Shown in pieces: positions 41,517-52,356 of a stretch of 64,000 nt of DNA. Numbering within the stretch: position 1 is the stretch's first letter; the number at the start of each line of letters is the position of its first letter. The position numbers were made by a program, and so were the translations under genes. Location: NCBI GenBank assembly GCA_964036315.1, contig CAXIWW010000817.1:2143501-2207500 (forward strand). The letters run 5' to 3'. The notes beneath the pieces are model-generated. The model had not been told where the DNA came from, ran no database searches, and worked only from the letters and a program-made list of their open reading frames with translations. Source of the stretch: Acanthosepion esculentum. Lineage: Eukaryota; Mollusca; Cephalopoda; Sepiida; Sepiidae.

Positions 41517-42772
41517 GATCTCTTGGTTTCTTGTGCATATTTGTGCGTCTAATGTAAAAAGATATACTACGTCCAGCAGCATGGCCTCTGATCTGTTGGT
41601 TTCCGGTCCATAATTTAGCGTCTAATATAAGATTTTAGACTACGTCCAGCAGCATGGCCTCTGACCTGTATGTTTCCCGGCGTTATTTTAGCGTCTTGTG
41701 TAAGATGATACACTACGTCCAGAAGCCATGATTCTGATCTGTTGGTTTCTGGAGCATATTTGAGCGTCTAATATAAAAAGATAAACTACGTCCAGCAGCA
41801 TGGCCTCTGATCTGTTGGATTCCGGTCCATATTTGAGCGTCTAATGTAAGATATTAGACTACGCCCAGCAGCATGGCCTCGGACCTCTTGGCTTCCGGTC
41901 AATATTTGACCGTCTTGTGTCAGATGATACACTACATCCAGCAGCCATGATACTGATCTCACTGTTTCTGATGCATATTTGAGCGTCTAATGTAAAATAT
42001 AAACTATGTCCAGCAGCATTGCCTCTGATCTGTTGGATTCCGGTCCATACTTGAGCGTCCAATGTAAGATTTTAGACTACGTCCAGCCGCATTGCCTCTG
42101 ACCCGTTGGCTTCAGGTCCATATTTGAGCGTCTTGTGTAAGATGATACACTACGTCCAGCAGCCCTGTTTCTGATCTCTTGGTACCTTGTGCATATTTGA
42201 CCGTCTAATGTAAAAAGATAAACTACGTCCAGCAGCATGGCCTATGATCTCTTGTTTTCTGGTGCATATTTGAGCGTCTAATGTAAAAAGATAAACTACG
42301 TCCAGCAGGTGGCCTCTGATCTGTTGGTTTCCGGTTCATATTTGAGCGTCTAATGTAAGATTTTATACTGCGTCCAGCAGCATGGCCTCTGACCTGTTGG
42401 CTTCCGGTCCATATTTGAGCGTCTTGTGTAAGATGTTACACTACGTCCAGCAGCCCTGTTTCTGATCTCTTGGTTTCTGGTGCATATCTGAGCGTCTAAT
42501 GTAAAAAGATATACTACGCCCAGCAGCATGGCCTCTGATCTGTTGCTTTCCGGTCCATATTTGATCGTCTAATATAAGATTTTAGACTACGTCCAGCAGC
42601 ATAGCCTCTGACCTGTTGGCTTCCGGTCCATATTTGAGCGTCTTGTGTAAGATGATACACTACGTCCAGCAGACCTGTTTCTGATCTCTTGGTTTCTGGT
42701 GCATATTTGAGCGTCTAATATAAGACTTTAGACTACGTCCAGCAGCATAGCCTCTGACCTGTTGGCTTCCGG
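41517..42772 (-). repeat. Dispersed family C segment, copy 2 of the 4,157-bp-spaced pair
   Basis: Partner of 37360-38615. Single-base differences from its partner include GGCGTTATTTTAGC for GGCGATATTTTAGC and GGTCCATACTTGAGC for GGTCCATATTTGAGC. The copies part at about 42772, where this one continues TAATATAAG and the other TTGTGTAAG. Confidence 0.79.
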
Positions 42773-45700
42773 TCCATATTTGAGCGTCTAATATAAGATT
42801 TTAGATTATACCCAGCAGCATGGCCTCTGAACTCTTGATTTCCGGTCCGTATTTGAGCGTCTTGTGTAAGATGATACACTACGTCCAGCAGCCCTGTTTC
42901 TGATCTCTTGGTTTCTGGTGCATATTTGAGCGTCTAATGTAAAAAGATAAACTACGTCCAGCTGCATGGCCTTTGATCTGTTGGTTTCCGGTCCATATTT
43001 GAGCGTCTAATGTAAGATTTTAGACTACGTCCAGCAATATGGCCTCTGACCTGTTGGCTTCCGGACCATATCTGAGCGTCTTGTGTAAGATGATACACTA
43101 CGTCTAGCAGCCATGATTCTGATCTGTTGGTTTCTGGTGCATATTTGACCGTCTAATGTAAAGAGATAAACTACGTCCAGCAGCATGGCCTAAGATCTGT
43201 TGGTTTCCGGTCCGTATTTGAGCGTCTTGTGTATATGATACACAACGTCCAGCAGCCCTGTTTCTGATATCTTGGTTTCTGGTGCATATATGAGCGTCTA
43301 ATGTAAAAAGATAATCTACGTCCAGCAGCATGGCCTCTGATCTGTTGGTTTCCGGTTCATATTTGAGTGTCTAATGTAAGATTTTAGACTACGCCCAGCA
43401 GCATGGCCTCTGACCAGTTGGCTTCCGGTCCATATTTGAGCGTCTTCTGTAAGATGATACACTACGTCCAGCAGACCTGTTTCTGATCTCTTGTTTTCTG
43501 GAGCATATTTGAGCGTCTAATGTAAAAAGATAAACTACGTCCAGCAGCTTGGCCTCTGATCTGTTGGTTTCCGGTTCATATTTGAGCGTCTAATGTAAGA
43601 TTTTAGACTACGTCCAGCAGCATAGCCTCTGACCTGCTGGCTTCCGGTCCATATTTGAGCGTCTTGTGTAAGATGATACACTACGTCTAGCAGCCATGAT
43701 TCTGATCTGTTGGTTTCTGGTGCATATTTGACCGTCTAATGTAAAAAGATAAACTACGTCCAGCAGCATGGCCTATGATCTCTTGTTTTCTGGTGCATAT
43801 CTGAGCGTCTAATGTAAAAAGATATACTACGTCCAGCAGCATGGCCTCTGATCTGTTGGTTTCCGGTCCATATTTGATCGTCTAATATAAGATTTTAGAC
43901 TACTTCCAGCAGCATAGCTTCTGACCTGTTGGCTTCCGGTCCATATTTGAGCGTCTTGTGTAAGATGATACACCACGTCCAGCAGACCTGTTTCTGATCT
44001 CTTGGTTTCTGGTGCATATTTGAGCGTCTAATATAAGACTTTAGACTACGTCCAGCAGCATAGCCTCTGACCTGTTGGCTTCCGGTCCATATTTGAGCGT
44101 CTAATATAAGATTTTAGACTATGCCCAGCAGCATGGCCTCTGAACTCTTGATTTCCGGTCCGTATTTGAGCGTCTTGTGTAAGACGATACACTACGTCCA
44201 GCAGCCATGATACTGATCTCTTGTTTCTGATGCATATTTGAGCGTCTAATGTAAAAAGATAAGCTACGTACAGCAGGATGGCCTCTGATCTGTTGGTTTC
44301 CGGTCCATATTTGAGCATCTAATATAAGATTTTAGACTACGCCTAGCAGCATGGCCTCTGAGCTGTTTGCTTCAGGTCCATATTTGAGCGTCTTGTGTAA
44401 GATGATACACTACGTCCAGCAGCACTGTTTCTGATCTCTTGGTATCTTGTGCATATATGAGCCTCTAATGTAAAAAGATATCCTACGTCCAGCAGCATGG
44501 CCTCTGATCTGTTGGTTTCCGGTCCATATTTGATCGTCTAATATAAGATTTTAGACTACGTGCAGCAGCATAGCCTCTGACCTGTTGGCTTCCGGTCCAT
44601 ATTTGCGAGTCTTTTGTAAGATGATACACTACGTCCAGCAGCCCTGTTTCTGATCTCTTGGTTTCTAGTGCATATTTGAGCGTCTAATGTAAAAAGATAA
44701 ACTACGTCCAGCAGCATGGCCTCTGATCTGTTGGTTTCCGGTCCATAATTTAGCGTCTAATATAAGATTTTAGACTACGTCCAGCAGCATGGCCTCTGAC
44801 CTCTATGTTTCCGGTTGATATTTTAGCGTCTTGTGTAAGATGATACACTACGTCCAGCAGCCACGATTCTGATCTGTTGGTTTCTGGTGCATATTTGAGC
44901 GTCTAATATAAAAAGATAAACTACGTCCAGCAGCATGGCCTCTGATCTGTTGGCTTCCGGTCCATATTTGAGCGTCTAATGTAATATTTTAGACTACATC
45001 CAGCAGCATGGCCTCTGACCTGTTGGCTTCCGGTCCATATTTGAGCGTCTAATGTAAGATATTAGACTACGCCCAGCAGCATGGCCTCTGACCACTTGGC
45101 TTCCGGTCAATATTTGACCGTCTTGTGTAAGATGATACACTACGTCCAGCAGCCATGATACTGATCTCTTGTTTTTTTATCAATATTTGTGCGTCTAATG
45201 TAAAAAGATAAACTTCGTCCAGCAGCATGGCCTCTGATCTGTTGGATTCCGGTCCATATTTGAGCGTCCAATGTAAGATTTTAGACTACGTCCAGCCGCA
45301 TTGCCTCTGACCTGTTGGCTTCAGGTCCATATCTGAGCGTCTTGTGTAAGATGATACACTACGTCCAGCAGCCCTGCTTCTGATCTCTTGGTTTCTGGTG
45401 CATATTTGAGCGTCTAATGTAAAAATATAAACTACGTCTAGCAGCATGGCCTCTGATCTGTTGGTTTCCGGTCCAGATTTGAGCGTCTAATGAAAGATTT
45501 TAGACTACGTCCAGCAGCATGGCCTCTGACCTGTTGGCTTCCGGACCATATCTGAGCGTCTTGTGTAAGATGATACACTACGTCTACCAGCCATGATTCT
45601 GATCTGTTGGTTTCTGGTGCATATTTGAGCCTCTAATGTAAAAAGATAAACTACGTCCAGCAGCATGGGCTCTGACCTGTTGGTTTTCGATCCATATTTG

Positions 45701-46752
45701 AGCGGCTAATGTTAGATTTTAGACTACGTCCAGCAGCATGTCCTCTGACCTGTTGGCTTCCGGTCCATATTTGAGCGTCTTGTGTAAGATGATACACTAC
45801 GTCCAGCAGCCATGATTCTGATCTCTTGGTTTCTGTTGCATATTTGAGCGTCTAATGTAAAAAGATAAACTATGTCCAGCAGCATGGCCTCTGACCTGTT
45901 GGCTTCCGGTCCATATTTGAGCGTCTTGTGTAAGATGATACACTACGTCCAGCAGCCCTGTTTCTGATCTGTTGGTTTCTGTTGCATACTTGAGCGTCTA
46001 ATGTAAAAAGATAAACTACGTCCAGCAGCATGGCCTCTGAACTGTTGGTTTCCGGTCAACATTTAAGCGTCTAATGTAAGATGTTAGACTACGTCCAGTA
46101 GCATGGCCTCTGACCTGTTGGCTTACGCTTCATATTTGAGCGTCTTGTGTAAGATGATACACTACGTCCAGTAGCCCTGTTTGTGATTTCTTGGTTTATG
46201 CTGCATATTTGAGCGTCAAATGTAAAAAGATAACCTACCCCCAGCAGCATGGCCTCTGATCTATTGGTTTCTGGTCCATATTTGAGTGTCTAATGTAAGA
46301 TTTTAGACTACGTACGGCAGCATGGCCACTGACATGTTGGCTTCCGGTCAATATTTGAGGGTCTTGTTTAAGATGATACACTAGGTCCAGCAGCCCTGTT
46401 TCTGATATCTTGGTTTCTGGTGCATATTTGAGCGTCTAATGTAAAAAGATAAACTACGTCCAGCAGCATGGCCTTTGTTCTGTTGGTTTCCGGTCCATAT
46501 TTGAGCCTCCAATGTAAGATCTTAGACTACGTCCAGCAGCATGGCCTCTGACCTGTTAGCTTCCGGTCCATATTTGAGCGTCTTGTGTAAGATGATACAC
46601 TACGTCCAGCAGCCATGATTCTGATCTGTTGGTTTCTGGTGCATATTTGAGCGTCTAATGTAAAAAGATAAACTACGTCCAGCAGCATGGCCTCTGCTCT
46701 GTTGGTTTCCCGTCCATATTTGAGCGTATAATGTAAGATGTTAGACTACCCC

Positions 46753-46792
46753 CAGCAGCATGGCCTCTGATCTGTTGGTGTCCAATTGTCGG
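46753..46792. other. Right C/D junction
   Basis: The last inverted C monomer reads GGCCTCTGATCTGTTGG and passes into D as TGTCCAATTGTCGGGAATTT. This is the reverse complement of the left D/C junction (4651-4690) with only one or two differences. The switch falls at the same base of both families on both sides. C normally continues TTGGTTTCC here and D reads TTGGTGTCC, so the join sits in shared microhomology. Confidence 0.9.
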
Positions 46793-47171
46793 GAATTTCT
46801 TACCTTATCCATAAGTTCAAACGTTTTTCGACACCTTGAATAGAGTGGAGCCGAAATTCAACGGTATGGGGCTTGTGTTAGCTCATTTACGGAAATTGTT
46901 ATGCATCCCTAAACAGGGAAATCAGTCATATTTCACTTGTTTATAACTTTTTCCATTAAAGAAATATTTTCAAAATGGGTATCAAATTGTGTGCAATTAT
47001 TTGATTTGTCTATATATACAGAGATTTTTCATTTGCTCAGATAGTAAAAAGTACAGCTTTCACCATGTGCGCTGTATGTCGTCTGACAATTTACATCGTC
47101 CGAATTCCAGTGTGCACTATAAAACTGCATTTGTAATTTTTCCTTTTTATAGAATCCACAAAATATTGGTG
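46781..47171 (+). repeat. Family D unit 1 (391 bp)
   Basis: First unit of the D array, counted from TCCAATTGTC to the next TCCAATTGTC. Landmarks in order are GGAATTTCTTACC, TTCGACACCTTGAATAGAG, TATGGGGCTTGTGTTAGC, AAATCAGTCATATTTCACTT, ATTTTCAAAATGGGTATC, GCAATTATTTGATTTGTC, CAGATAGTAAAAAGTACAG and GTCGTCTGACAATTTAC. It has a run TATATATACAGAG where other units read TATGTATACAGGG. The 80-codon open frame from 46989 spans into the next unit and is not maintained in the others. Confidence 0.92.
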
Positions 47172-47566
47172 TCCAATTGTCGGGAATTGCTTACCTCATC
47201 CATAATTACAAAAGTTTTTTCGACACCTTGATTAGAGTCGAGTCGAAATTCAACGGTATGGGGACGTGTATTAGCTCATTTGCGGAAATTGTCATGCGGC
47301 CCTAAACTGGGAAATCAGTCATATTTCACTTGTTTATAACTTTTTTCCAGTAAAAGATATATTTTCAAAATGGGTATCACATTGGGTGCAATTATTTGAC
47401 TTGTCTATGAATACAGGGATTTTTCATTTGCTCAGATAGTAAAAAGTACAGCATTCACCATGTGCGCGGTATGTCGTCTGACAATTTACAGCGTCCGAAT
47501 TCCAGTGTGCACAATAAGAATGCACGTCTAATTTTTCCTTTTTATAGAATCCACACAATATTGCTG
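47172..47566 (+). repeat. Family D unit 2 (395 bp)
   Basis: Second D unit with the same landmark order. It has an ATTGGGTGCAATTATTTGAC variant and GTGCGCGGTATGTCGTCTG. It ends at CAATATTGC before TGCAATTGTCGGG, in which the usual TCCAATTG start word is altered. Confidence 0.92.
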
Positions 47567-47960
47567 TGCAATTGTCGGGAATTTCTTACCTTATCCCTAA
47601 TTAAAGAAGTTTTTTCGACATCTTGAATAGAGTCGAGGCGTAATTCAACGGTATGGGGCCTGTGTTAGCACATTTTCGGAAATTGTCATGCGGCCCTAAA
47701 CTATGAAATCAGTCATATCCACTTGTTCATAACTTTTTTCCAGTAAAATAAAATATTTTCAAAATGAATATCAAATGGTGTGCAATTATTTGATTGGTCT
47801 ATGTATGCAGGGATTTTTTATTTGGTCAGATAGTAAAAAGGACAGCTTTCACCAGGTGCGCGGTATGTCGTCTGACAATTTACAGTTTCCGAATTCCAGT
47901 TTGAACAATAAGACTGCATTTCTAATTTTTCCTTTTTAAAGAATCCACAAAATATTGTTT
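47567..47960 (+). repeat. Family D unit 3 (394 bp)
   Basis: Third D unit. Variants include GACATCTTGAATAGAGTCG, a shortened CAGTCATATCCACTTGTTC and TATTTGGTCAGATAG. The GGTCAG form is the one seen in the single left D unit and in the small inverted fragment near 49411, so it may mark a D subtype found at array edges. Confidence 0.91.
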
Positions 47961-48354
47961 TCCAATTGTCGGGAATTTCTTGCCTCATCCATGATTACAC
48001 AAATTTTTTCGACACATTGAATAAAGTCGAGGCGAAATTCAACGTTATGGGGAATTGTGTTAGCTCATTTGCGGAAATTCTCATGCGGCCCTAAACTGGG
48101 AAATCAGTCATATTTCACTTGTTTATAACTTTTATCAAGTAAAAGAAATATTTTCAAAATGGGTATCACATTGTGTGCAATTATTTGGTTGGTCTATATT
48201 TACAGGGATTTTTCATTTGGTCAGATTTTAAAAAGTACAGCTTTCACCATGTGCGCGGTAGGTCGTCTGACAATTTACAGCGTACGAATTCCAATCTGAA
48301 AACTAAGACTGCATTTCTAATTTTTCATTTTATCGAATCCACAAAATATTGCTG
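47961..48354 (+). repeat. Family D unit 4 (394 bp)
   Basis: Fourth D unit. It also carries the GGTCAG subtype (CATTTGGTCAGATTTTAAAA) and a TGGTTGGTCTATATTTAC variant. GGTAGGTCGTCTGAC replaces the usual GGTATGTCGTC. The open frame at 48173 does not persist across units. Confidence 0.91.
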
Positions 48355-48749
48355 TCAAATTGTTGTGAATTTCTTGCCTTATCCATAATTACAAAAGTTT
48401 TTTCGACACTTTGTATAGATTCGAGGCCAAATTCAACGGTATGGGGACTTGTGTCATCTCATTTGCGCAAATTTTCATGCGTCACTAAACTGGGAAATCA
48501 GTCATATTTCACTTATTTATAAACTTTTTCCAGTAAAAGAATTATTTTCAAAATGGGTATCAAATTGTGTGCAATTATTTGATTTGTCTATGTATACAGG
48601 GATTTTTCATTTACTCAGATAGTAAAAAGTACAGCTTTCAGCATGTGCGCGGTAAGTCGTCAGACAATTTACAGCGTCCGAATTCCAGTGTGCACAATAA
48701 GACTGCATTTCTAATTTTTCCATTATATCGAATCCACAAAATATTGGTG
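48355..48749 (+). repeat. Family D unit 5 (395 bp)
   Basis: Fifth D unit, starting with an altered word TCAAATTGTTGTGAATTTC. It has GCGTCACTAAACTGG for the usual GCGGCCCTAAACTGG, and CATTTACTCAGATAG. Confidence 0.91.
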
Positions 48750-49143
48750 TCCAATTGTCGGGAATTTCTTACCTTATCCATAATTACAAAAGTTTTTCGA
48801 CACGTTGAATAGAGTCGAGGCGAAATTCTACGGTTTGGGGACTTGTGTTAGCTTATATGGGGAAATTGTCATGCGGCCCTAAACTGGGAAATCAGTCATA
48901 TTTCACTTGTTTATAACTTTTTTCCAATAAAAGAAATATTTTCAAAATGGGTATCAAATTGTGTGCAATTATTTGATTTGTCTGTGTATACAGTGATATT
49001 TCATTTGCTCAGATAGTAAAAAGTACAGCTGTCACCATGTGCGCGGTATGTCGTCTGACAATTTACAGCGTCCGAATTCCAGTGTGCACAATAAGAATGC
49101 ATTTGTAATTTTTCGTTTTAATAGAATCCACAAAATATTGCTG
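48750..49143 (+). repeat. Family D unit 6 (394 bp)
   Basis: Sixth D unit, close to unit 1. It includes GTGTCCAATTGTCGGG, a CTACGGTTTGGGGAC variant and CATTTGCTCAGATAGTAAAA. The internal stretch 48953-49022 is the direct counterpart of the inverted D fragment at 49336-49403. Confidence 0.92.
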
Positions 49144-49335
49144 TCCAATTGTCGTGAATTTCTTGCCTCATCCATAAATACAAATGTTTCTTCGACACCT
49201 TTAATAGAGTCGAGGCGAAATTCAAGCGTATGGGGACTTGTGTTATCTCATTTGCGGAAATTGTAAGGCGGACCTAAACTGGGAAATCAGTCATATTTCA
49301 CTTGTTTATAACTTTTTTCCAGTAAAAGAAATATT
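49144..49335 (+). repeat. Family D unit 7, truncated (about 192 bp)
   Basis: Last plus-oriented D unit. It runs from TCCAATTGTCGTGAATTTC to AGTAAAAGAAATATTTTT and stops about half-way, where the sequence turns into inverted D. The truncation point lies in ATATTTT(T), next to a T/A-rich overlap with the inverted fragment. Confidence 0.9.
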
Positions 49336-49430
49336 TTTACTATCTGAGCAAATGAAAAATCCCTGTAAATATAGACAAATCAAATAATTGCACACAATTT
49401 GATCTACATAAATTGACCAAATGAAAAATC
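49336..49430 (-). repeat. Inverted family D fragments at the D/B boundary
   Basis: Positions 49336-49403 are the reverse complement of the D stretch represented at 48953-49022 (ACTATCTGAGCAAATG to GCACACAATTTGAT). After seven unassigned bases (CTACATA), 49411-49430 is a second, shorter inverted D piece of the GGTCAG subtype (TGACCAAATGAAAAATCC). Family B starts at 49431 with CCTTACAAGCAATC. The CCT can belong to either family, a three-base overlap. Two stacked fragments suggest repeated template switching at this boundary. Confidence 0.86.
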
Positions 49431-49904
49431 CCTTACAAGCAATCTCAGGCTGCTACAAAACGGCATTTCCTGGCTCTTTTGTGAAAACTGCCTTACAAGC
49501 AATCTCAGGCTGATACAAGCCCACACCTGCTGGCTCTTCTGTGAAAACTGCGCAAAATCAATCTCAGGCTGCTACAATCCGAATACGCCTGGCTCTTTTG
49601 TGACACCTGCCTTACAAGCAATCTCATTCTTCTACAAGCCTACACCTGCTGGCACTTTTAAGACAACTGCATTACAAGCAATCTCAGGCTGCTAAAAAAT
49701 CGATCTCCTGGCTCTTTCGTGACAACGGCCTTACAAGCAACGTCAGGCTGCAGCAAGCCCAATGTTCCTGTCTTTTTTCCCAATTGCCTTACAAAATAAT
49801 CCCAGGCTGCTACGAGGCGATTTCTCAAGGCTCTTTTGTGGCGACTGCATTACAAGCAACCTCAGGCTGCTACAAGACGAATTCTACTGGCTCTTTTGTG
49901 ACAA

Positions 49905-50296
49905 CTGCCTTACAAGCAATGTCAGGCTGCTCCGAGCCGACTTCTCTTGGCTCTCTTGTGAAAACTGCCTTACAAGCAATCTCAGGCTTCTACAAGCCGA
50001 ATACGCCTGGCTCTTTTGTAGCAACTGCCTTACATGCAATCACAGCAGCAAGCCCAATTCTCTTGGGTTTTTGTGCCAATTTCATTACAAGCAATTCCAC
50101 GCAGCTACGAGCCCGTTTACCCTGGCTTTACACGCAATCTCAGGCTTCTACAAACTTACACCTGCTGACTCTTTTTTTACAACTCCCTTACAAGCAATCT
50201 CCCGCTGCTATCGGCCGACTTCTCCGGGCTATTTGTGAAAACTGTCTTACAAAGGATCTCAGGCTGCTACAAGCCGATTTCTCCTGCCTCTTTTGT
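49905..50296 (+). repeat. Family B duplicated variant block, copy 1 (1,821-bp spacing)
   Basis: This block matches 51726-52117 at a constant offset of 1,821 bp. It includes the rare words GCTCCGAGCCGACT, CACAGCAGCAAGCCC, CACGCAGCTACGAGCCC and CTATCGGCCGACTTC, plus shared short monomers. A third, inverted copy lies at about 63240-63500. The rarity of these subtypes makes the block a useful tag for relating the B arrays. Confidence 0.85.
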
Positions 50297-50976
50297 GGCA
50301 ACTTACTTCCAAGCAATCTCAGGCTGCTACGAGCCGACTATGCCTGGATCTTCTATGACAAATGCCTTACAAGCAATCTACGGCCGCAACAAATCGATCT
50401 CATGGCTCTTTCGTGACAACTGCCTTACAAGAAATCTCAGGCTACTACAAGCTGACTACGCCTTTCTCTTTTGTGGCAACTGCCTTACAAGCAATCTCAG
50501 GCTGCAGCAAGCCCAATTCTCCTGGCTTTTTTTGCCAATTGCCTTACAAGTAATCCCAGGCTGCTACGAGCGTATTTCACCTGGCTCTTTTGTGGCAACT
50601 GCCTTACAAGCAATACCAGGCCTCTACAAGACGAATTCTCCTGGGTCTTTTGTGAGAACTGCCTTACAAGCAATCTCAGGATGTTACTGGCCGACTACGC
50701 CTGGCTCTTCGATGACAAGTGGCTTACAAGCAAACTCAGGCTGCTACAAGCCGATTTGTCCTGGCTCTTTTTTGGCAACTGCCTTACAAGCAATTTCAGG
50801 CTGCTACGAGCAGACTTTTCTTGGTTCGTTTGTGAAAACTGCCTTACAAGCCATGTCAGGCTGCAGCAACCCCAACTCTTTCGGCTTTTTGTGCCAATTG
50901 GCTTACAAGCAATCCCAGGCACCAACGAGCCGATTTATCCTGGCTCTTTTGTGGCAACTGTATTACAAGCAAACTC

Positions 50977-51804
50977 AGGCTGCTACAAATCGACATCTAC
51001 TGTCTCTTTTGTGCGAACTGTCTTACAAGCCATATCAGGCTGCCGCTAGGCCAATTACTTTTTGTGCCAATTGCCTTAAAAAAGCAATCCCAGGCGGCTA
51101 CGTGACGATTTCTCCTGGCTGTTTTGTGGTAACTGCCTTACAAGCAATCTCAAGCTGCTAAAAGCCGAATTATCCTGGCTCTATTGTGACAACTGCCTGA
51201 AAAGCAATCTCAGGCTGCTACAAGCCGAATTCTCCTGGCTCTCTTGAGACAACTGCCTTACAAGCAAAATCAGGATGCTACGAGCCGACTTCTCATGCCT
51301 CTTTTGTGAAAACTGCCTTACAATCAATCTCAGGCTGCTACAAACCCACATCTCCTGTCTCTTTTGTGAAACTGCCTTGCAAGCAATCTCAGGCCGCTAC
51401 AAATCGACATCTACTGTCTCTTTTGTGCGAACTTTCTTACAAGCAATATCAGGCTGCCGCTAGGCCAATTACTTTTTGTGCCAATTGCCATAAAAAAGCA
51501 ATCCCAGCCGGCTACGTGACGATTTCTCCTGGCTGTTTTGTGGTAACAGCCTTACAAGCAATCTCAAGCTGCTACAAGCCGAAGTATCCTGGCTCTATTG
51601 TGACAACTGCCTGAAAAGCAATCTCAGGCTGCAGCAATCCCACTTCTCCAGGATTTTTGAGGCAACTGCCTTACAAGCAAAATCAGGATGCTACGAGCCG
51701 ACTTCTCATGCCTCTTTTGTGAAAACTGCCATACAAGCAATGTCAGGCTGCTCCGAGCCGACTGCTCTTGGCTCTCTTGTGAAAACTGCCTTACAAGCAA
51801 TCTC
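50977..51804 (+). repeat. 414-bp tandem duplication in family B
   Basis: The stretch from about 50977 recurs from about 51391, offset 414 bp. It includes CATCTACTGTCTC, TGCCGCTAGGCCAATTAC, a six-A insertion (CCTTAAAAAAGCAATCCC) and GCAAAATCAGGATGCTACG. The match ends near 51318/51732. It is about seven monomers long and partly accounts for the longer plus arm. Confidence 0.8.
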
Positions 51805-52117
51805 AGGCTTCTACAAGCCGAATACGCCTGGCTCTTTTGTAGCAACTGCCTTACATGCAATCACAGCAGCAAGCCCAATTCTCTTGGATTTTTGTGCCAA
51901 TTTCATTACAAGCAATTCCACGCAGCTACGAGCCCGTTTACCCTGGCTTTACACGCAATCTCAGGCTTCTACAAACTTACACCTGCTGACTCTTTTTTGA
52001 CAACTCCCTTACAAGCAATCTCCCGCTGCTATCGGCCGACTTCTCCGGGCTATTTGTGAAAACTGTCTTAAAAAGGATCTCAGGCTGCTACAAGCCGATT
52101 TCTCCTGCCTCTTTTGC
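51726..52117 (+). repeat. Family B duplicated variant block, copy 2
   Basis: Second copy of 49905-50296, with single changes such as GACTGCTCTTGG for GACTTCTCTTGG, CTTGGATTTTTG for CTTGGGTTTTTG, and CTTAAAAAGGATC for CTTACAAAGGATC. It ends where this copy reads CTTTTGCAGCAACTGCC and copy 1 reads CTTTTGTGGCAACTTACTTCC. Confidence 0.84.
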
Positions 52118-52331
52118 AGCAACTGCCTTACAAGCAATCTCAGTCTGCAACAACCCGGATTCTCCAGGCTCTTTTGTGAAAACTGCCTTACAAGCAATGT
52201 CAGATTGCTACGAGCCTACTTCTCTTGGCTATTTTGTGAAAACTGCCTTTCAAGCAATCTCAGGCTGCTACAAACCCACATCTCTTGTATCTTTTGTGAA
52301 AACTGTCTTACAAGCAATCTCAGCCTGCTAC

Positions 52332-52356
52332 AAGCCGAATTGGCCGCTACAAATCG
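52332..52356 (+). other. Private truncated-monomer join in family B (plus copy)
   Basis: A monomer ending AAGCCGAATT is fused directly to GGCCGCTACAAATCG of the next, dropping about half a unit. The same fusion, in reverse, occurs at 63008-63032. I see it nowhere else in the window. The flanking monomers match as well (CCCACATCTCTTGT on one side, CGACATATACTGG on the other). It marks common descent of the two arms. Confidence 0.85.

Larger units (their letters stand above)
24310..46780 (-). repeat. Family C 73-bp satellite (219-bp trimer), right inverted arm
   Basis: About 308 monomers in reverse orientation with the same three types and the same conserved boxes, read as CATATTTGAGCGTC and ACTACGTCCAGCAGC. 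It is more heterogeneous than the left arm near the core. Shortened units occur at about 25580, where AAGATTTT joins CCGGTCCGTATTTG, and at about 26912, where GAGCGTCTAA joins GCCGCATTGC. Long-range copies about 0.875, 1.24, 4.16 and 8.02 kb apart show repeated segmental exchange. Minus-strand frames of 62-98 codons are one-trimer readings between recurring stops and are not genes. Confidence 0.97.

Noticed and set aside
4671..46780. CENP-B box in family C or its complement
   Set aside because: I looked for the TTCG-A-CGGG pattern. GGTTTCCGG resembles part of it, but the required spacing and bases are not met.
46989..47231. 71-81-codon frames recurring in family D units
   Set aside because: Frame and endpoints vary from unit to unit because of indels. 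No unit preserves a full consensus frame.
50235..51161. 308-codon open frame in family B, and the 239-codon frame at 398-1117
   Set aside because: It overlaps other equally open frames of the same repeat and is interrupted wherever 59-bp monomers occur. Similar frames appear in every B array regardless of strand.
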